The notes under the pieces were generated by a model. That model was not told where the DNA came from. It worked only from the letters and a program-made list of their open reading frames with translations, and ran no database searches. From Gordonia sp. SL306 (lineage in GTDB: Bacteria; Actinomycetota; Actinomycetes; Mycobacteriales; Mycobacteriaceae), in contig NZ_CP113063.1 of assembly GCF_026625785.1 (NCBI RefSeq), positions 4,774,001 through 4,838,000 on the forward strand: 64,000 nucleotides of DNA. Direction: 5' to 3'. This document shows, piece after piece, positions 32,969 to 41,042 of the stretch (positions are counted from its first letter, which is position 1; every line of letters begins with the position of its first letter). Position numbers and translations under genes: made by a program.

Positions 32969-34335
32969 GCGCGATGAGCGACAGCATTGAGGCGCTCGCG
33001 GCCGGGATCGGGGCCGTGCTGGCGGAGGCCACCGGTGCGGAGTTCGTCGTCGACGACGTTCGCCGGCTCACCGGTGGCGCCAGTCGGGAGACCTGGGCGG
33101 CCCGCACACACTCCGGTGGAGGCGAACGCACGGTGGTGCTGCGGCGTGACCCACCCGGTCATGGCGAACCGGCCAGGATGCGAGCCGAGGCAGCCTGTCT
33201 GAGGGCCGCGGCCGACGCAGGCGTCCCGGTGCCGAGATTGATCGCCGCGGGCGACGACGCGCCGGGGATCGACGCCCCCTATCTCGTGACCGACATGGTC
33301 GACGGTGAGGCGATCGCCCGCAAGATCCAGCGGGACGAGGATTTCGCCACCGTTCGTGGTCACCTCGCCCGGGACATGGGTCGGGTGCTGGGGTTGATCC
33401 ATCGCACTCCGACCGGAACGCTCGACATGCTCGACGATCGCGATCCGGTCGATCTCATCGAGACGATCTACCACGACGTCGACGATCCGCGGCCCGCCGT
33501 CGAGACCGGTCTGCGATGGCTTCGCGACCATCGGCCCGACCGTCGGCCGAACACCTTGGTGCACGGCGATTTCCGCATGGGAAACCTCCTGATCGACGGC
33601 GCGGGTATCCGTGGTGTCCTGGATTGGGAGCTGGCGCATCTCGGGGACCCGATCGAGGATCTGGGGTGGCTGTGCGTGCGCGCCTGGCGCTTCGGCCAAT
33701 CGGCGCCGGTGGCCGGGATCGGCTCACGCGAGGACCTGCTGGACGGTTATCGTGACGTCACCGGGGATCGCCCCGACCCCGACGAGCTGCACTGGTGGGA
33801 GGTCTTCGGAACACTTCGGTGGTTGGTGCTCAGTCGATTTCAGGCCTACCGGCACCTCGGCGGCGCCGAACACTCGCTGGAACTGGCGGCCGTCGGTCGC
33901 CGGGTCTGCGAATCGGAGTACGACCTGTTGCTCGCGTTGGATCTACTCGACGACACTGCTCACGACGCGGAGGTGACGGCCGAGAACAGCGGGGTGCATG
34001 ATCGGCCCGCGCTGACCGAGATTCTCGACTTGGTGTCCGAGACGCTCCGAGCTGACGTCCTGGCTGCGCTGCCGGCCGAGAGTGGACGTGAGAAGTATCT
34101 GCTCAAGATCTGCCTCAATCTGCTCGGCACGGTTGATCGCGAGATCGGCAGCAGCGCATACCAAGTCGCCGTCACGGATGGTCTGGCGGCACTGGGTTTC
34201 GCCGACGAGGTGGCGCTCGCGCAGGCGATCCGCGCCGGAGACGTCGACCCGACGGCGGCCGATGTCCGGCACGCGATGTCGGCGGCGGTGTCCGCTCGCC
34301 TTCGGGTCGCGAATCCCCGTCATTTCGTCCGTTGA
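32965..34335 (+). CDS. APH-type kinase fused to DUF6285 (LvaA-LvaB-like fusion)
   Basis: A 456-aa two-domain protein. Residues ~15-320 are an aminoglycoside-phosphotransferase/choline-kinase fold with HGDFRMGNLL (His200) and DWELAHLGDP (Asp220), both catalytic motifs intact. Residues ~347-456 match DUF6285: RPALTEILDLVSETLRADVL, then GREKYLLKICLNLLGTVDRE. In Pseudomonas LvaA (kinase) needs the small LvaB for 4-hydroxyacyl-CoA phosphorylation. The DUF6285 domain here has LvaB size, so this may be a fusion of the two. GTG 32965 overlaps the ACAD stop; ATG 32974 is also possible. The LvaB equivalence is recalled and needs a search. Confidence 0.78.
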   Translation: MSAMSDSIEALAAGIGAVLAEATGAEFVVDDVRRLTGGASRETWAARTHSGGGERTVVLRRDPPGHGEPARMRAEAACLRAAADAGVPVPRLIAAGDDAPGIDAPYLVTDMVDGEAIARKIQRDEDFATVRGHLARDMGRVLGLIHRTPTGTLDMLDDRDPVDLIETIYHDVDDPRPAVETGLRWLRDHRPDRRPNTLVHGDFRMGNLLIDGAGIRGVLDWELAHLGDPIEDLGWLCVRAWRFGQSAPVAGIGSREDLLDGYRDVTGDRPDPDELHWWEVFGTLRWLVLSRFQAYRHLGGAEHSLELAAVGRRVCESEYDLLLALDLLDDTAHDAEVTAENSGVHDRPALTEILDLVSETLRADVLAALPAESGREKYLLKICLNLLGTVDREIGSSAYQVAVTDGLAALGFADEVALAQAIRAGDVDPTAADVRHAMSAAVSARLRVANPRHFVR

Positions 34336-34565
34336 TGACGGCGTGAGGTCCACGACGGCCGGGACCCGGTGGTCGGATGGTGTCGGTGGTGGTGAGGGAG
34401 ACACCCGCAATCAGTGCCCGTGACCGCGCCAATCGTGGTTCACTTGTCGCGGTCAGCCTGTGCCGGTGGCTGTCCGCGCCTGGTAGTCATACGTCGCATC
34501 GCCGTCCCTGACGGGCGCAGGTTGGGGGAGTGCCGGGCGGGCTGGGGGAAATGGGGAAGACCACC
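34336..34565. other. intergenic region upstream of mycolyltransferase
   Basis: Non-coding, 230 bp. It holds an inverted repeat TGACCGCG (34421-34428) / CGCGGTCA (34448-34455), which could be an operator or a weak terminator of the preceding kinase gene. Confidence 0.4.
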
Positions 34566-35570
34566 ATGTGGCGGAAACCTGTCGTCATGGGCGTTGCCGT
34601 GTGCATCGCGATCGTGGGCGCGCTGACGGGAGCCCCGTCCGCGGGGGCGGAACCGGGGCCGGACGTGTCGACGCCGGCTGCAGGCGGGGCGAGGTTCGTC
34701 GCCGTCACCATGTCGTCGCCGGCACGCGCGACGGTGACGGTCTATTCAGCCGCGATGGGGAGGCCCATCAACCTGTCGGTGCTTCTTCCGCGGGATCAGG
34801 GGACGCCACGGCCGACGCTCTACCTTCTCGACGGTATCGACGGCGGCGTATATACGAACTACACCGAGAGTGGGTGGACTCACCAGACCGACATCGCGCG
34901 ATTCATGGCCGACAAGGATGTCAACGTCGTGCTGCCGATCGGGGGCACGGGTTCGTATTACACCGACTGGACGTCGCGGGATCCGGTGCTCGGACTGAAC
35001 CGCTGGGAGACGTTTCTGACCGAGGAACTGCCGCCGCTCATCGATTCCCGCTTCCGTGGAAACGGGGTGAACGCCATCGGCGGGCTCTCCATGGGGGCTT
35101 TGGGCGCGATGTCGCTGGCCGTACGGAATCCCGAGCTCTATTCGGGCGTCGCGGCATTCAGCGGTTGCCTCGACCAGGGGAGCGCCGAACTCCGCCAGGC
35201 GACCGCGGCAACGGTGGCCACCCGCGGCGGCAACCCCGACAACATGTGGGGACCGCTGGGTAACTCGGACTGGGCGGCGCATGATCCTGCTGCTCGTGTT
35301 TCTGCACTCAAAGGAAAACCGATTTATGTGGCGGTCGGCAACGGGCTCCCTGATCCCTCGCTCGGGCTCGCCGGTATCGCGTCGCCCGTGGGCGGCATCC
35401 TCGAGAGTGTTGTCCTCCGATGCACGATGAGTTTCCGAGAGAAGGCTGACCGGGCAGGCGTCAGGGCGACCTACGACTTCCGTGCCGGACTACACTCGTG
35501 GGGTTACTGGAATCAGGATCTCCACCGCGCGTGGCCGACGCTGGCAAAGGCTCTGCGCGTCGGCCGCTGA
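34566..35570 (+). CDS. antigen 85-type mycolyltransferase / esterase
   Basis: A secreted alpha/beta-hydrolase of 334 aa. The signal peptide MWRKPVVMGVAVCIAIVGAL ends near APSAGA. The family transfers mycolic acids from trehalose monomycolate to trehalose or arabinogalactan. It has LYLLDGIDG, nucleophile Ser175 in GGLSMGALGAMSLAVRNPEL, and His310 in HSWGYWN. ATG 34566 is chosen because GGGGAAG lies 6 nt upstream; ATG 34551 is in frame. It stands alone with a 230-bp upstream gap. Which mycolyl acceptor it prefers is not visible. Confidence 0.88.
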   Translation: MWRKPVVMGVAVCIAIVGALTGAPSAGAEPGPDVSTPAAGGARFVAVTMSSPARATVTVYSAAMGRPINLSVLLPRDQGTPRPTLYLLDGIDGGVYTNYTESGWTHQTDIARFMADKDVNVVLPIGGTGSYYTDWTSRDPVLGLNRWETFLTEELPPLIDSRFRGNGVNAIGGLSMGALGAMSLAVRNPELYSGVAAFSGCLDQGSAELRQATAATVATRGGNPDNMWGPLGNSDWAAHDPAARVSALKGKPIYVAVGNGLPDPSLGLAGIASPVGGILESVVLRCTMSFREKADRAGVRATYDFRAGLHSWGYWNQDLHRAWPTLAKALRVGR

Positions 35571-35624
35571 CGGGTCGCGCGACGCGGACGCCACATCGTC
35601 TGCGTTGCACGAGACTTGCAGGGG

Positions 35625-35891
35625 CTAGACCGATCCGGCCCAACGTGCGATCAGATCGCGAATGCGTTGCTCGGTGAAGATGTCGGCGCCCGTGTCCGGG
35701 TCGATGTACGGCGAGGCATCTGCGGCGACGATCACCCGGTACCGATCGGGATTGTCGAGGTGGTGCACGACTCCGCCGATCTCCACCCGCGCGGTCCTGC
35801 CGGGCGTCGTGACATGGAAACCGTGCGGCCGCGTGAGCGCGTTCAGTTCCTCGATCTTGGAATGTGCTGGACCCGGGACCTGAAAGCTCAC
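35625..35891 (-). CDS. conserved-looking small protein of unknown function
   Basis: A GTG at 35891 with a perfect-looking GAGGAGG box 7 nt upstream opens an 88-aa frame. The protein (MSFQVPGPAHSKIEELNALT at the start) has HVTTPGRTARVEIGGVVHHL, an apparent small beta domain, and ends with IFTEQRIRDLIARWAGSV. It is not recognised. Balanced composition and good ribosome-binding site support a real gene. It lies between the mycolyltransferase and a tRNA cluster. Confidence 0.6.
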   Translation of the reverse strand: MSFQVPGPAHSKIEELNALTRPHGFHVTTPGRTARVEIGGVVHHLDNPDRYRVIVAADASPYIDPDTGADIFTEQRIRDLIARWAGSV

Positions 35892-35998
35892 AATGCGACC
35901 TCCTCGGTATCGACGATCTTTCCCACCGTCCCAGGGTAGGGCGGCGACGGGAGACGACGGACGACCCGTGCGGCGCGGGTGGTGGACAACAACAAGAA

Positions 35999-36020
35999 AG
36001 GCACCCTCGAAAGGGTGCCT
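35999..36020 (-). terminator. terminator of tRNA operon
   Basis: AGGCACCCT (35999-36007) and AGGGTGCCT (36012-36020) form a perfect 9-bp stem with a 4-nt loop. On the minus strand it is followed by a T-rich run (TTTCTTGTTGTTG). It lies 16 bp past the tRNA-Val. Confidence 0.85.
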
Positions 36021-36035
36021 GACCTGCGATGACAG

Positions 36036-36110
36036 TGGTGCGCGATACTGGGATTGAACCAGTGACCTCTTCCGTGTCAGGGAAGCGCTCTCCCACTGAG
36101 CTAATCGCGC
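36036..36110 (-). tRNA. tRNA-Val (GAC)
   Basis: Full cloverleaf on the minus strand: acceptor GCGCGAT/ATCGCGC, D-loop TAGCTCAGTGGGAGAGC, anticodon loop CTGACAC with anticodon GAC, and T-loop GGTTCAATCC. CCA is encoded (36036-36038 complement). Confidence 0.95.
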
Positions 36111-36132
36111 GAGACTATGAAGTTGGAGATCT

Positions 36133-36206
36133 TGGAGGCGGCGACGGGAATCGAACCCGTGTGCACGGCTTTGCAGGCCGTTGCCTCACCACTCGGCCAC
36201 ACCGCC
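36133..36206 (-). tRNA. tRNA-Cys (GCA)
   Basis: Minus-strand cloverleaf: acceptor GGCGGTG, anticodon loop CTGCAAA with GCA, T-loop GGTTCGATTCC. Discriminator U73 fits Cys. CCA is encoded at the 3' end. Confidence 0.95.
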
Positions 36207-36230
36207 AATTGCGAGAGGACTCGCTCGCCG

Positions 36231-36303
36231 AGCGGATGACGGGATTCGAACCCGCGACCCTCACCTTGGCAAGGTGATGCGCTACCAGCTGCGCTACATC
36301 CGC
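36231..36303 (-). tRNA. tRNA-Gly (GCC)
   Basis: Minus-strand cloverleaf: acceptor GCGGATG/CATCCGC, anticodon loop TTGCCAA with GCC, T-loop GGTTCGAATCC. CCA is not encoded. It is the first tRNA of the Gly-Cys-Val operon. Confidence 0.95.
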
Positions 36304-36357
36304 ATGGTCGGGAGCTGATCTTGTGGATCTTTTGTTGCTCTCGACGCGAAGCAGAAC

Positions 36358-36386
36358 ACTATCGGACCACTCCGCACCTAGCCAAA
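36358..36386 (-). promoter_or_regulatory. promoter of tRNA Gly-Cys-Val operon
   Basis: On the minus strand TTTGGC (36386-36381), a 17-bp spacer, then GATAGT (36363-36358), about 55 nt before the tRNA-Gly. Confidence 0.5.
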
Positions 36387-36449
36387 TCGCCTGGTCAGCG
36401 CGTCGCGTCACGACGGTGAAACATGACGACACGAGAACGGGGTGGGGAT

Positions 36450-36479
36450 TTGGGTTCCGCGCGCCAACCCGTGTAATCT
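36450..36479 (+). promoter_or_regulatory. promoter of tRNA-Val(CAC)
   Basis: TTGGGT (36450-36455), an 18-bp spacer, then TAATCT (36474-36479), 36 nt before the tRNA. Confidence 0.55.
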
Positions 36480-36515
36480 TCCTCCTCGTGCACCGGCGCC
36501 GAGCGCGCCGAGCGC

Positions 36516-36590
36516 GGTCCCGTGGCTCAGTGGAAGAGCGTCCCGTTCACACCGGGAAGGTCGCTGGTTCGATCCCAGCCGGGACCACCA
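36516..36590 (+). tRNA. tRNA-Val (CAC)
   Basis: Acceptor GGTCCCG/CGGGACC, D-arm GGCTCAGTGGAAGAGC, anticodon loop TTCACAC with CAC, T-loop GGTTCGATCC. CCA is encoded (36588-36590). It is divergent from the tRNA-Gly operon. Confidence 0.95.
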
Positions 36591-36795
36591 GGTCAGACCG
36601 ATATTCGCCTCTGCGCGTGCTATTTCCACATCATTTCGTCCCGATTCCGGGCTCTTCCCGAAGGCTGGAGGCCTTTCGCCCGTCCGCCCCGGTCGGTGGA
36701 CGGTGCGGGTCGCGACATCCCGCGAAGGATTGTCGAACAGCACGACGCGACTGAACGTCGCGAGCCGGTCGGAGAGGCCTTGCACTCAATGAGAT

Positions 36796-36846
36796 CGCCG
36801 CACCGTAAATCTGCGACGTTCCGGCACGAACCGCGACGGTGCGGCG
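36796..36846. repeat. 11-bp inverted repeat
   Basis: CGCCGCACCGT (36796-36806) and ACGGTGCGGCG (36836-36846) are perfect inverted repeats with a 29-nt centre. They lie in the 295-bp gap between tRNA-Val(CAC) and the converging glycosyltransferase. It may act as a terminator. The rest of the gap shows no gene. Confidence 0.55.
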
Positions 36847-36885
36847 TTCTTGCGCTGTTCACGCAGGGTTCGAGCGGTGCGCGGC

Positions 36886-38193
36886 TCAACTCGGCGTCGG
36901 GCTGATCAGATCGTCGCCGTTCGCGCCGTGCCGAACCGGTTCGATCTCCTCGAGTTCGGCGATCAACCTGCCCGCCTCCGCATCACGCCGGATGATCGCG
37001 CCGAGCCGTCCGGCCGCGTCGGCATATCCCGGGTCGTCGAGCAGCCCCTGTGTGGCTGCGGCGATCTTGCCGGGTTTCGCCTTGCGGGACAGTGTGATCC
37101 CGGCGCCGCGCGTGCTGATGCGCACCGCGTTGTCGGCCTGATCGCGGCCATGGGGGAGTGCGAGTACCGGTACACCGGCAGCGAGTGCTCGCACCACCGT
37201 GCCGTGGCCGGCGTGGGTGATGACCACATCCGCGTGGGGGAGGACCTGTGAATGCGGCGCCGCCTCGACGACGGTGACGTTGTCGGCGGCGGTCAGCATG
37301 CCGGGATCGACGGCGGGCCCGGTGGTCACGTATCCGCGCACCGGTAGCCCAGCCAGTCCATCGATGACCCGTTGCAGACAGCTCGTCTGATCCTGGAACG
37401 TCGATGACAGCGCCACCAGGATCAACGGTCCGTCACCGGCGGGTGGTGTCCACGGGGTGGCCGACGTCCAGGCCGGATCGTCGAGAACCGCTCCGACGTA
37501 TCGGACGTGGAGTGGCATCTGCGCGGGGAAATCGAATTCGGCAGAGGTCAGGACGAGGTGTTTGCGGGCCAGGTGAACCTGGTCGAAGAACTCCTGCACC
37601 GGGGGAAGGCCATACGACGCGCGCACGGAGTTCAGCGCGGGAACGCCCTTGTTCCATTGCCGCAGCGTGAGCGACCGGACGATGCGATCACGAAATCGGG
37701 TGACCGGGCCGTGGGCCGGACGCAGACCGAGACCGACCGGAGGCATCCCGTCGACGGGGAGCAGGTACGTGTTGGGGAAGGGCACATCGAACGGGACCCC
37801 GCGGGCCTGTGCCGCAACCATCGCGCCGATGGCGAAGAAGGAGCACACCGCCAGATCCGGCTTCACCGTGTCGATGGCGTCTGCCATGTCGCGTGCGTAC
37901 GCCGGGGCCGGGCCGGCGAACTGGAACTCGAGGAGGCGACTGAACAACTCGAGCGGATTGGTGCACTCCCAATCCCGGTAGGGATCGTCCTCGGGGCGGC
38001 GCGAGGCGCGGTTGGGTGCCTCGGTCCACGGGACGAAGGTGGCGCCGGCGGCGGCGACATCGGATGCCATCGAGTCCTCGCCGAGAACGGTGACCTGATG
38101 GCCGCGCTCGACAAGGCGTTGGGCCGCACCGAGTTCGGGGGGCACGGTGCCGCCGCCGTCGACGAGTGCGAAGAGGTAGGTGCGAACGTTCAT
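36886..38193 (-). CDS. GT1 (UGT/MGT-like) glycosyltransferase
   Basis: A 435-aa GT-B enzyme. The N-domain starts MNVRTYLFALVDGGGTVPPE. The C-domain has ILVALSSTFQDQTSCLQRVI and a donor-binding THAGHGTVVRALAAGVPVLA, then PHGRDQADNAVRI, typical of macrolide or lipid glycosyltransferases using a nucleotide sugar. Acceptor unknown; a xenobiotic, terpenoid or glycolipid is possible. ATG 38193 overlaps the TetR stop as ATGA, so the pair is an operon. Expression is likely controlled by that TetR through the operator at 38784-38821. Confidence 0.88.
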   Translation of the reverse strand: MNVRTYLFALVDGGGTVPPELGAAQRLVERGHQVTVLGEDSMASDVAAAGATFVPWTEAPNRASRRPEDDPYRDWECTNPLELFSRLLEFQFAGPAPAYARDMADAIDTVKPDLAVCSFFAIGAMVAAQARGVPFDVPFPNTYLLPVDGMPPVGLGLRPAHGPVTRFRDRIVRSLTLRQWNKGVPALNSVRASYGLPPVQEFFDQVHLARKHLVLTSAEFDFPAQMPLHVRYVGAVLDDPAWTSATPWTPPAGDGPLILVALSSTFQDQTSCLQRVIDGLAGLPVRGYVTTGPAVDPGMLTAADNVTVVEAAPHSQVLPHADVVITHAGHGTVVRALAAGVPVLALPHGRDQADNAVRISTRGAGITLSRKAKPGKIAAATQGLLDDPGYADAAGRLGAIIRRDAEAGRLIAELEEIEPVRHGANGDDLISPTPS

Positions 38194-38783
38194 GGTGCGA
38201 TGCCTCTCAATACACCGACCACGAGGTCGGCCATGGTGGTCTCGGTCTCGGCGCGACTGCGCCGAAGGTCTCGTCGGAGCAGTTTCCAGACGTAGACGTC
38301 GGTGGCAGCGTGCAGTGCATCCAGGATGTGTTCGCGCCGTGCCGGATCCGTGGGCAGCGCTGCGCCGAACATCGTCGCCAGCCAGGTTCGGTGGCCGGCG
38401 CGGGCGACGTCCATCTGGGTCGCCAGCTCGGGGAAGCGATCTCCAGCCGTCGCCCATCGGACGTTCGCGTCGCCCATGTGTTCGTAGTCGCCGACCAGAG
38501 CGCCGACGGCGCCTTCGACGTCACCCGGCGCCGCCGTGTAGCGAGCCGCAGTGGCCTGCTCCGCGAACAATTCCGTGACCCCGACCACCACGCCGGCCTT
38601 GGACTCGAAGTGGTTGAGCACGGTCTGGTGTGACACCCCGGCCGCCTTGGCGATCGACGCGAGGGTGACATCCTCGAACGCCTTCTCGAGGAAGAGATCC
38701 TTCGCGGCGTCGAGGATTCGGGCCCGCGTGGCGACCTTGCTGTCGGCGCGGCCGGATTGGGTGTAGGTACGTGTCATTTTCAT
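38190..38783 (-). CDS. TetR family transcriptional regulator
   Basis: A 197-aa regulator. Helix-turn-helix: TRARILDAAKDLFLEKAFED and LASIAKAAGVSHQTVLNHFE, near residues 15-55. The C-terminal domain contains HILDALHAATDVYVWKLLRR. ATG 38783 abuts the operator; ATG 38777 is two codons in and equally possible. No ribosome-binding site is visible. Its stop overlaps the glycosyltransferase start, so both are one transcript. The perfect palindrome next to the start suggests autorepression and shared control with the divergent DHFR-like gene. Confidence 0.85.
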   Translation of the reverse strand: MKMTRTYTQSGRADSKVATRARILDAAKDLFLEKAFEDVTLASIAKAAGVSHQTVLNHFESKAGVVVGVTELFAEQATAARYTAAPGDVEGAVGALVGDYEHMGDANVRWATAGDRFPELATQMDVARAGHRTWLATMFGAALPTDPARREHILDALHAATDVYVWKLLRRDLRRSRAETETTMADLVVGVLRGIAP

Positions 38784-38821
38784 TTGACTGTCACTCAACC
38801 ACTGATTTGAGTGACAGTCAA
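38784..38821. promoter_or_regulatory. perfect palindromic TetR operator with symmetrical -35 boxes
   Basis: TTGACTGTCACTCAA (38784-38798) and TTGAGTGACAGTCAA (38807-38821) are perfect 15-bp inverted repeats around an 8-nt centre. Each arm is itself a near palindrome. TTGACT occurs at both ends, facing inward with TTGAGT 17 bp downstream in each direction. The core TTGACTGTCA is shared with the other TetR operator at 30640-30649. Confidence 0.75.
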
Positions 38822-38920
38822 GCGAAATGTCCGATTCGCGGCGCGACGATGAGTTGTGAGGTCCCCGTCGGTCTGTCCCTTCGGCACCGACATCCGGTCG
38901 GTGGAGTACGGGAGCGACAC

Positions 38921-39496
38921 ATGGGCGAGATCGTGGTGACCGAATACGTCTCCGTCGACGGTGTGATGGAGGCACCCGGTGGGGAAGAGGGCTATCCGCA
39001 CACGGGCTGGACCATCGGGTATCACACGCCCGAACTGCGCGAATTCAAGCGCGGCGAGGTCATCGAGGCGGAGGCCCATCTGCTGGGCAGGCGTACCTAC
39101 GAGTCCTTTGCGGGGGCATGGCCGCACTACGAGGACGACGACGGTTTCGCCGACAAGATGAACACGATGCCCAAGTACGTGGTGACTTCGACGCTGACCG
39201 ACCTCGCCTGGAACAACTCGAGCATCCTCGACGGCCCGGTGGTGACGTCGGTGCGGCGTCTGCGGGATGCGATCGACGGGGTGGTCCTCGTCGCCGGCAG
39301 CCGAATGCTGGTGCACGCGTTGCTCGAGCACGGGCTCGTCGACGAGCTCCGTCTGACGGTGTTCCCGATCATCCTCGGATCCGGATTCCGCGTCTTCCCG
39401 GACACCGAGCAGACGATCCCGTTGGCGTCCGACCAACAGCATGTGCTCGCCGACGGCGTCCGGGTGGACACCTATCGGCTCACCGTCAGCACCTGA
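38921..39496 (+). CDS. dihydrofolate reductase family protein (RibD_C fold)
   Basis: A 191-aa RibD_C/DHFR-like protein common as stand-alone genes in actinobacteria. Motifs: IVVTEYVSVDGVMEAPGGEE, LLGRRTYESFAGAWP, PKYVVTSTLTDLAWNNSSIL, and the end VDELRLTVFPIILGSGFRVF. NADPH-dependent reduction is likely, but the substrate is unknown. ATG 38921 has GGGAG upstream. It is divergent from the TetR-glycosyltransferase pair across the operator. Confidence 0.85.
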   Translation: MGEIVVTEYVSVDGVMEAPGGEEGYPHTGWTIGYHTPELREFKRGEVIEAEAHLLGRRTYESFAGAWPHYEDDDGFADKMNTMPKYVVTSTLTDLAWNNSSILDGPVVTSVRRLRDAIDGVVLVAGSRMLVHALLEHGLVDELRLTVFPIILGSGFRVFPDTEQTIPLASDQQHVLADGVRVDTYRLTVST

Positions 39497-39591
39497 TCCG
39501 GCGGCGTGCGTGCGCGTGACGCCCGAAAGTGTCTGCGACAGTGCGGCGATTCGTCGCGCTGGATCGGGATCTGCGGGAGTAGGTTCGGCAC

Positions 39592-40998
39592 GTGCGCGTC
39601 TCCGCTGACGACCCGGTGAGTCGGCGGTGCGCGCCCGAGATCGCCTGGTGGCTCATCGGTGTCGCGGCGATGGCAGCACTCGGCGCGGTCGTGTGGCATG
39701 CGACGGCGGTCTCGCCGGGCAATCCGTTCTACGGCCTGTTCAACAACTTCACCGACCTCCGGGTCTATCGGGCCGGGGCCCAGACGGTCCTCGACGACCG
39801 GCCGCTGTACACCGCGCCGGTCCTCTGGCGACTGGACTTCACGTATCCACCGTTCTCCGCTGTCGTGTTCCTCCCGTTCGCCCTGATGACCCAGCTGACT
39901 GCGGCGGTGGTGTGGTGGACCGCATCCTTCGCCGCACTTCTGGGGGTGATCGTGCTGGGCTTCCGCAGCCTCGGCTACCGGATCGGCGGGCGCCTCTGGA
40001 CTTTCGCGGCCCTCCTGACGGTCTGCTCCACGGTGCTCGAACCGGTGCGCACGACGATCTGGCTCGGACAGATCAACATCTTCCTGATGGCGCTGATCCT
40101 GGCCGATCTCGTTCTCCTGGATCTGGTGCGGCCGGGCTCGCGACTCAAGGGTGTCGGTGTCGGGCTGGCGGCGGGAGTGAAGCTGACGCCCGCGTTCTTC
40201 CTCGTCTACTTCGCGGTGAACCGCCAGTGGCGTGCCCTTGCGACGGGCGTCGCGTCGTTCGCGGCGACGATTGCCATCGGGTTCCTGGTGATCCCGCGGG
40301 ACGCGTGGGCGTACTGGACCGACTACGTCGGCGGTGCGACGCGGATCGGTCGGGTCGACTCGCCGGCCAACCAGTCGGTCAACGGATTCATCTCACAGCT
40401 GTTGGACTACTTCGACATCCGACGGTTCGCGCATCCGCTGAAGGGCATCCCGGTCTACGAGGCGCCTGCGTGGCTCTGGGTGCCGATCGCGGTGGTCGCC
40501 GCGATGCTGGGCCTGTGGGCGGCTCGGGTCGCCCACCGCAGAGGCCAGGAGCTGCTGGCGGTGACCATCGTGGGCATGACGGCCTCGACGGTGTCCCCGT
40601 TCTCGTGGGGTCACCATTGGGTCTGGTTCGTGCCGCTGCTCGTCGTCGCGTTCGATTTCGCTTACCGAGGGTCCGTCGAGTGCGGGGCCGGGGCGTGGTG
40701 GCGCTGGCTCGCGCCTGCCACCGTGATCACGCTGTCGTTCACGTGGTGGCACCACTGGTACCAGAGCGGCCCGCGGCTGGGGTCCGATCACGCGATCGCC
40801 CTGGGGCTCTTCATGATGCCGCGCTGGCCCGACCCGCAGTGGTTCGATCGGGTGGAGGTGATCCTCTACGCGGGCTGCTACCCGCTGGTGCTGTTGCTGA
40901 CGAACGTCGTCACCCTGGTCGCGGATGCGAGACTACGCCGGCGGGAGCGCGAGGAGGACGTCGTCGCGCGTCCGGAGCCGGTGGCGTCCGTCGCGTAG
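39592..40998 (+). CDS. GT87 (DUF2029) polyprenyl-phosphomannose-dependent mannosyltransferase
   Basis: A 468-aa GT-C membrane enzyme with about ten helices. The early loop FTDLRVYRAGAQTVLDDRPL carries the Asp expected for catalysis, and LDFTYPPFSAVVFLPFALM and TIWLGQINIFLMALILADLV are typical of PimE/MptC relatives. Such enzymes add alpha-1,2-mannose in PIM or lipomannan synthesis outside the membrane. The exact linkage is not visible. GTG 39592 lies 6 nt after TAGGTT, a leaderless arrangement. The C-tail is charged. Confidence 0.85.
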   Translation: MRVSADDPVSRRCAPEIAWWLIGVAAMAALGAVVWHATAVSPGNPFYGLFNNFTDLRVYRAGAQTVLDDRPLYTAPVLWRLDFTYPPFSAVVFLPFALMTQLTAAVVWWTASFAALLGVIVLGFRSLGYRIGGRLWTFAALLTVCSTVLEPVRTTIWLGQINIFLMALILADLVLLDLVRPGSRLKGVGVGLAAGVKLTPAFFLVYFAVNRQWRALATGVASFAATIAIGFLVIPRDAWAYWTDYVGGATRIGRVDSPANQSVNGFISQLLDYFDIRRFAHPLKGIPVYEAPAWLWVPIAVVAAMLGLWAARVAHRRGQELLAVTIVGMTASTVSPFSWGHHWVWFVPLLVVAFDFAYRGSVECGAGAWWRWLAPATVITLSFTWWHHWYQSGPRLGSDHAIALGLFMMPRWPDPQWFDRVEVILYAGCYPLVLLLTNVVTLVADARLRRREREEDVVARPEPVASVA

Positions 40999-41042
40999 GC
41001 TGGGCGGGCGAATTCGGTCAGAGCGGTCACGGAGCGGGGAAA

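Noticed and set aside
36036..36590. Integrated element at the tRNA cluster
   Set aside because: No integrase, no direct repeat of a tRNA 3' end, and the flanking genes look chromosomal.
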